This document shows, piece by piece, positions 60,962 to 64,000 of a stretch of DNA of 64,000 nt; within the stretch, counting starts at the first letter, position 1, and every line of letters begins with the position of its first letter. The translations under genes and the position numbers were made by a program. Below the pieces are notes generated by a model. That model saw nothing but the letters and a program-made list of their open reading frames with translations. It did not search any database and was not told where the DNA came from. The DNA is from Mytilus californianus (lineage: Eukaryota; Mollusca; Bivalvia; Mytilida; Mytilidae), in the NCBI RefSeq assembly GCF_021869535.1, contig NW_026262659.1, forward strand, positions 7,192,001-7,256,000, read 5' to 3'.

Positions 60962-63525
60962 CTAAAAAATAAATTTGGTAATACATAAAAAAATCCAACA
61001 TGATACAAATATTAGTTTCATTACCCTTAAAAAAAACTATATGGAATTTCCATATTAACGAGTTTTCTTTTGTAGCCTCACATCCCTGTGGATATATGTA
61101 TGGTCTCTACTTTAGGTGTACCATAAAAACCATCCGTGTCTGGTGATTACATACATTGTGTAAAGTCGGAAAGCAGACCCCGGTTTGACCCCATTTCTAA
61201 AGACAACAATGGAAGTCATGTGACTACCATATTTGGGCATATTTTTGGTCATTTTTTGATCAACTGAAACGAGTTGGTTTCCTTCAAAAAGTCCTATCAA
61301 ATAAAATCAAAGCAAGTTGTATGTAATAAATGACAACTGTGTATACTTTGTAGAAGTTCTAACATAAGAATTGTTTTGATTAAACGTACTGAATTAGATT
61401 ACCAAGCCTTCAAACCCCAGGTCGTCACTCGTTGCATCAATTTTTTTCAACAAAGAAGTTGAAATTTCTTTCTTAACTTCTATGGAACCTATGCTGGATT
61501 TAAATTATAAATGTGATGAGGTTTTTATGAACTGGCCTGTGTCAAATATGTGCCACTTAATATGCTGTAATAAGCAAATGTGCCACTTTGATCTGTCGAA
61601 ATTTCTGACGAAGCGATTCTGATCATGCTGATAGAAATTTACGAGCTACATTCCTTCGTTGACACTATTCAAGAACAAACTGATTTGTACTAAAATATAT
61701 ATATTTAGCACCATATGCTGTTATTTACAAGTGAACATAATTAAAATAGTTAATTACCTTTTTACTAAATATATTTTATACTACAGATACATGTAAAACA
61801 TTTAGGTAAACATATTTCATCCTTTTTAAAACAGTTCCAGGACTGAAATTAGGCTTTGCAATTACTCTGTGACATACTATATTATTCCATGAGTTACTCT
61901 AATATTTTGGTAGATATTTTTACTGCTGTAACGGAATAATACCAACACAGAAATAAATTTCTACTTCATAAAGGCTAGGGCTAGCCAAAATATGCATAAA
62001 TACTGAATCAAGACAGGATTCAAATGTCAAATCTAATGTTGAATTCCCTTGCAATACCTTTTTCTTTATCATGGTTATTGTATTTAAAAAAAGTTATAAT
62101 CAAAGTTATCTCAATGTAAATTTCTTCATAATCTAAAATAAAAGGAAATTGGTTTGCAATCTGTGTATGATTATTAATTAAACTAAATACATACATTTAT
62201 TAAACTCAATGAATATAACTATAAATTGTGCCTCATTAATTCCATACAGGTTCTACGGAAGAGACTCAAATTGTAAAAAAGAAGCCTAAACTAATGGATA
62301 ATTATTTAAATGGTAAATCATGAACTTGCGAATACATCATATTTTTCTTCTTTTATTTAAAAAAAACAAAAAAACTAGGCCTATTTCAGTGCAGTTTTTG
62401 AGTGCTAATTGAGTCAATGATTATTTTTTTTGGAACACAAATAAGTCACACTTCATGTGATTATGAAAATACTTTCAATAAGAGTGATTAAAATGCATAT
62501 TTAGTCAGATCTATAGAGATTGCTTTAAGTTCAAAGGACAAGACTTTTATGTTTCCATTGTACATGTAATATTTGTATTCAATGCTTTTACAGGAGTCCT
62601 TCATCACAAAAATATTAAATATCAACAATGCATGATTTTTTCCAGTCATCTTGGTTCAAGGTTATGCAAATATATGTATAACATTACCATACCTTATTGT
62701 TTCAGTTAAGTTGAAATGTCAAATATTTAACTTAAAGAGAATTATTAATTCAGTCAACTTTACAGGTAAATTCACCATTGTTTTTTCAAACAAACACACA
62801 TGTGTGTGTACATTTGGTTCACTGTGCATACATGTTGATATCCATGTGTAAGACCAAAAAACTACAATGTCAAAAAATGTCTTTCTTTCAGAATTTAGTT
62901 CAAACAGGGTTTCATAAGGAGTGACAGAATGTTAGATTTGAAATATTTTTTTAACTTTGAGATACGTATTAATTCTTTTACTTCGGTAGACTATACATAA
63001 TCTTAGTTTATCTGTGAAAACAGAAGAAAAACTAACAGACAATATCTCATTATTTTCAACGTATTTGTTTTAGGACGGCCAATTTGGGTTATATTTTCTT
63101 TAATAATAAGACACAGGCTTAAGAGATGGAAAGACATCAATTTCTGACTCCAAAGGTAAGTAAGAAACAGAAAACAGAAAATTTTCCAAATTGCTGCCAA
63201 TTTCATTTTTCCGTGAAATTAACACAATTTATTAACTAATGAACTTATATCAGTTACAAAAAAATAATCCGTTTATTCTTTTAACAATTTTCAGGTAGTT
63301 TTTTATGTTTTAAAATTAAAAAAAAACTTAAATAAAACAAAGAAGCCATTAATGGCCAAGCTGTTGTTTAATCCACAGATGACGATAAAAACAAATTTAA
63401 TCATTATAATTTAAATTGGGTTTTTTCTGCATTACCTGTCTACATGGTCTACTTGTATAAAAGAATCATACGTTAACCTTGGCACCAATTTTGTATGTTA
63501 AATACTAGTAATGTGCAGTTGTCAT
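60962..63525. other. Upstream sequence without recognised features
   Basis: AT-rich, no open frame with family resemblance, no CpG-rich patch that would mark a promoter. If exon 1 is preceded by an acceptor at 60962, this is a 5' intron and the promoter is outside the window. Confidence 0.5.
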
Positions 63526-63529
63526 GAAA

Positions 63530-63890
63530 TGATGATGATGGATGGCTGCTTAACATCCAGCGGCAAATTAATGTGCATATTCAGGACGAGAACATGTTAA
63601 TGTAATATGAATATTAACCCTGCCTGCTTTGTACTAGACTGACATGCTGAGCTGGATTTTTAATGTGCTAATTCACAAGGTAACAGTCCGCTGGAAGACA
63701 TGTAACCTTACCCATTATTCCGACTCCGAGCTGACCAGTCTTAGTTCTTACTCCTTAGTGCTGTGTGCTTGGCGGAGAAGCAGCAAATACCACTTATAAA
63801 GTCTTTTGTTTGATACAGCCGGGGGTACCAACCCAGGACCTCCCGCACTAGAGGGGAACAACACGCTACCACAGCACAGAGGAGGTTTAT
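63530..63890 (-). mobile_element. tRNA-derived SINE (reverse)
   Basis: On the minus strand: head CTGTGGTAGCGTGTTGTTCC (A-box-like), GGTCCTGGGTTGGTACCCC (B-box-like), body with TCAGCTCGGAGTCGGAATAA, tail CCGCTGGATGTTAAGCAGCC + ATCCATCATCATC. A full-length copy of the family also seen at 44825 and 58735. Confidence 0.8.
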
Positions 63891-64000
63891 TTCATGAAAT
63901 AGAAGTTCCTTTATAATACAAGTTCCAATAGAAACAGATATTATGGCATATTGTTTATAACAAAATTCCATTTGAACTCTGTTTAATTGGTAACAAATAT

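Noticed and set aside
63741..63971. 76-codon minus-strand frame
   Set aside because: Lies over the head of a tRNA-derived SINE.

Overview
This window is animal nuclear DNA, very probably from a marine mussel (Mytilus-like bivalve). It is AT-rich, has no bacterial-style gene packing, and carries long introns, many interspersed repeats of types I recognise from mussel genomes, and tRNA-derived SINEs. The taxon call is from memory of repeat families, not from a search.

Only one gene is recognisable. It lies on the minus strand from about 60,961 (start codon 60,913-60,915) down to 10,164 and continues past the left edge. I assembled it from 21 sequential coding exons, with two alternatives at one position, using splice sites, reading phase and similarity to human INPP4A/INPP4B recalled from memory. 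It encodes an inositol polyphosphate 4-phosphatase (PtdIns(3,4)P2 4-phosphatase, INPP4 family). In order it has a PH-like domain (exons 1-4), a C2 domain (exons 5-9), a middle region (exons 10-15) and the lead-in to the phosphatase domain (exons 16-21). All junction phases agree, giving 918 codons with exon 12b or 924 with exon 12a. The exon carrying the Cys-x5-Arg active site was not found here and should lie to the left of the window.

Region by region: 1-10,163 is intron or 3'-side sequence with mobile-element remains (MITEs, a Pearl-like element at 5.3-7.2 kb, a terminal-direct-repeat element at 9.2-10.1 kb). 10-31 kb holds exons 21 to 12b, separated by minisatellites, hairpin-ended elements and a nested element pile at 20.1-23.3 kb. 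31-38 kb holds exons 12b to 9, including the alternative pair 12a/12b. 38-50 kb is a 12-kb intron with three TE-associated minisatellites, SINEs and a large fold-back element. 50-61 kb holds exons 8 to 1. 61-64 kb is upstream sequence ending in a SINE.

The observations most worth following are: (i) two homologous exons, 12a and 12b, of identical phase whose joint use would create a stop, which suggests mutually exclusive splicing; (ii) tandem copies of the 3' end of exon 6 plus its splice donor spread about 0.8 kb into the next intron, one giving an in-frame 23-residue extension; (iii) a similar duplication behind exon 20; (iv) minisatellites that have grown out of mobile elements in three places; (v) a family of elements with direct terminal repeats bounded by GGCC-type ends; and (vi) nested insertions whose empty sites are visible in this same window.
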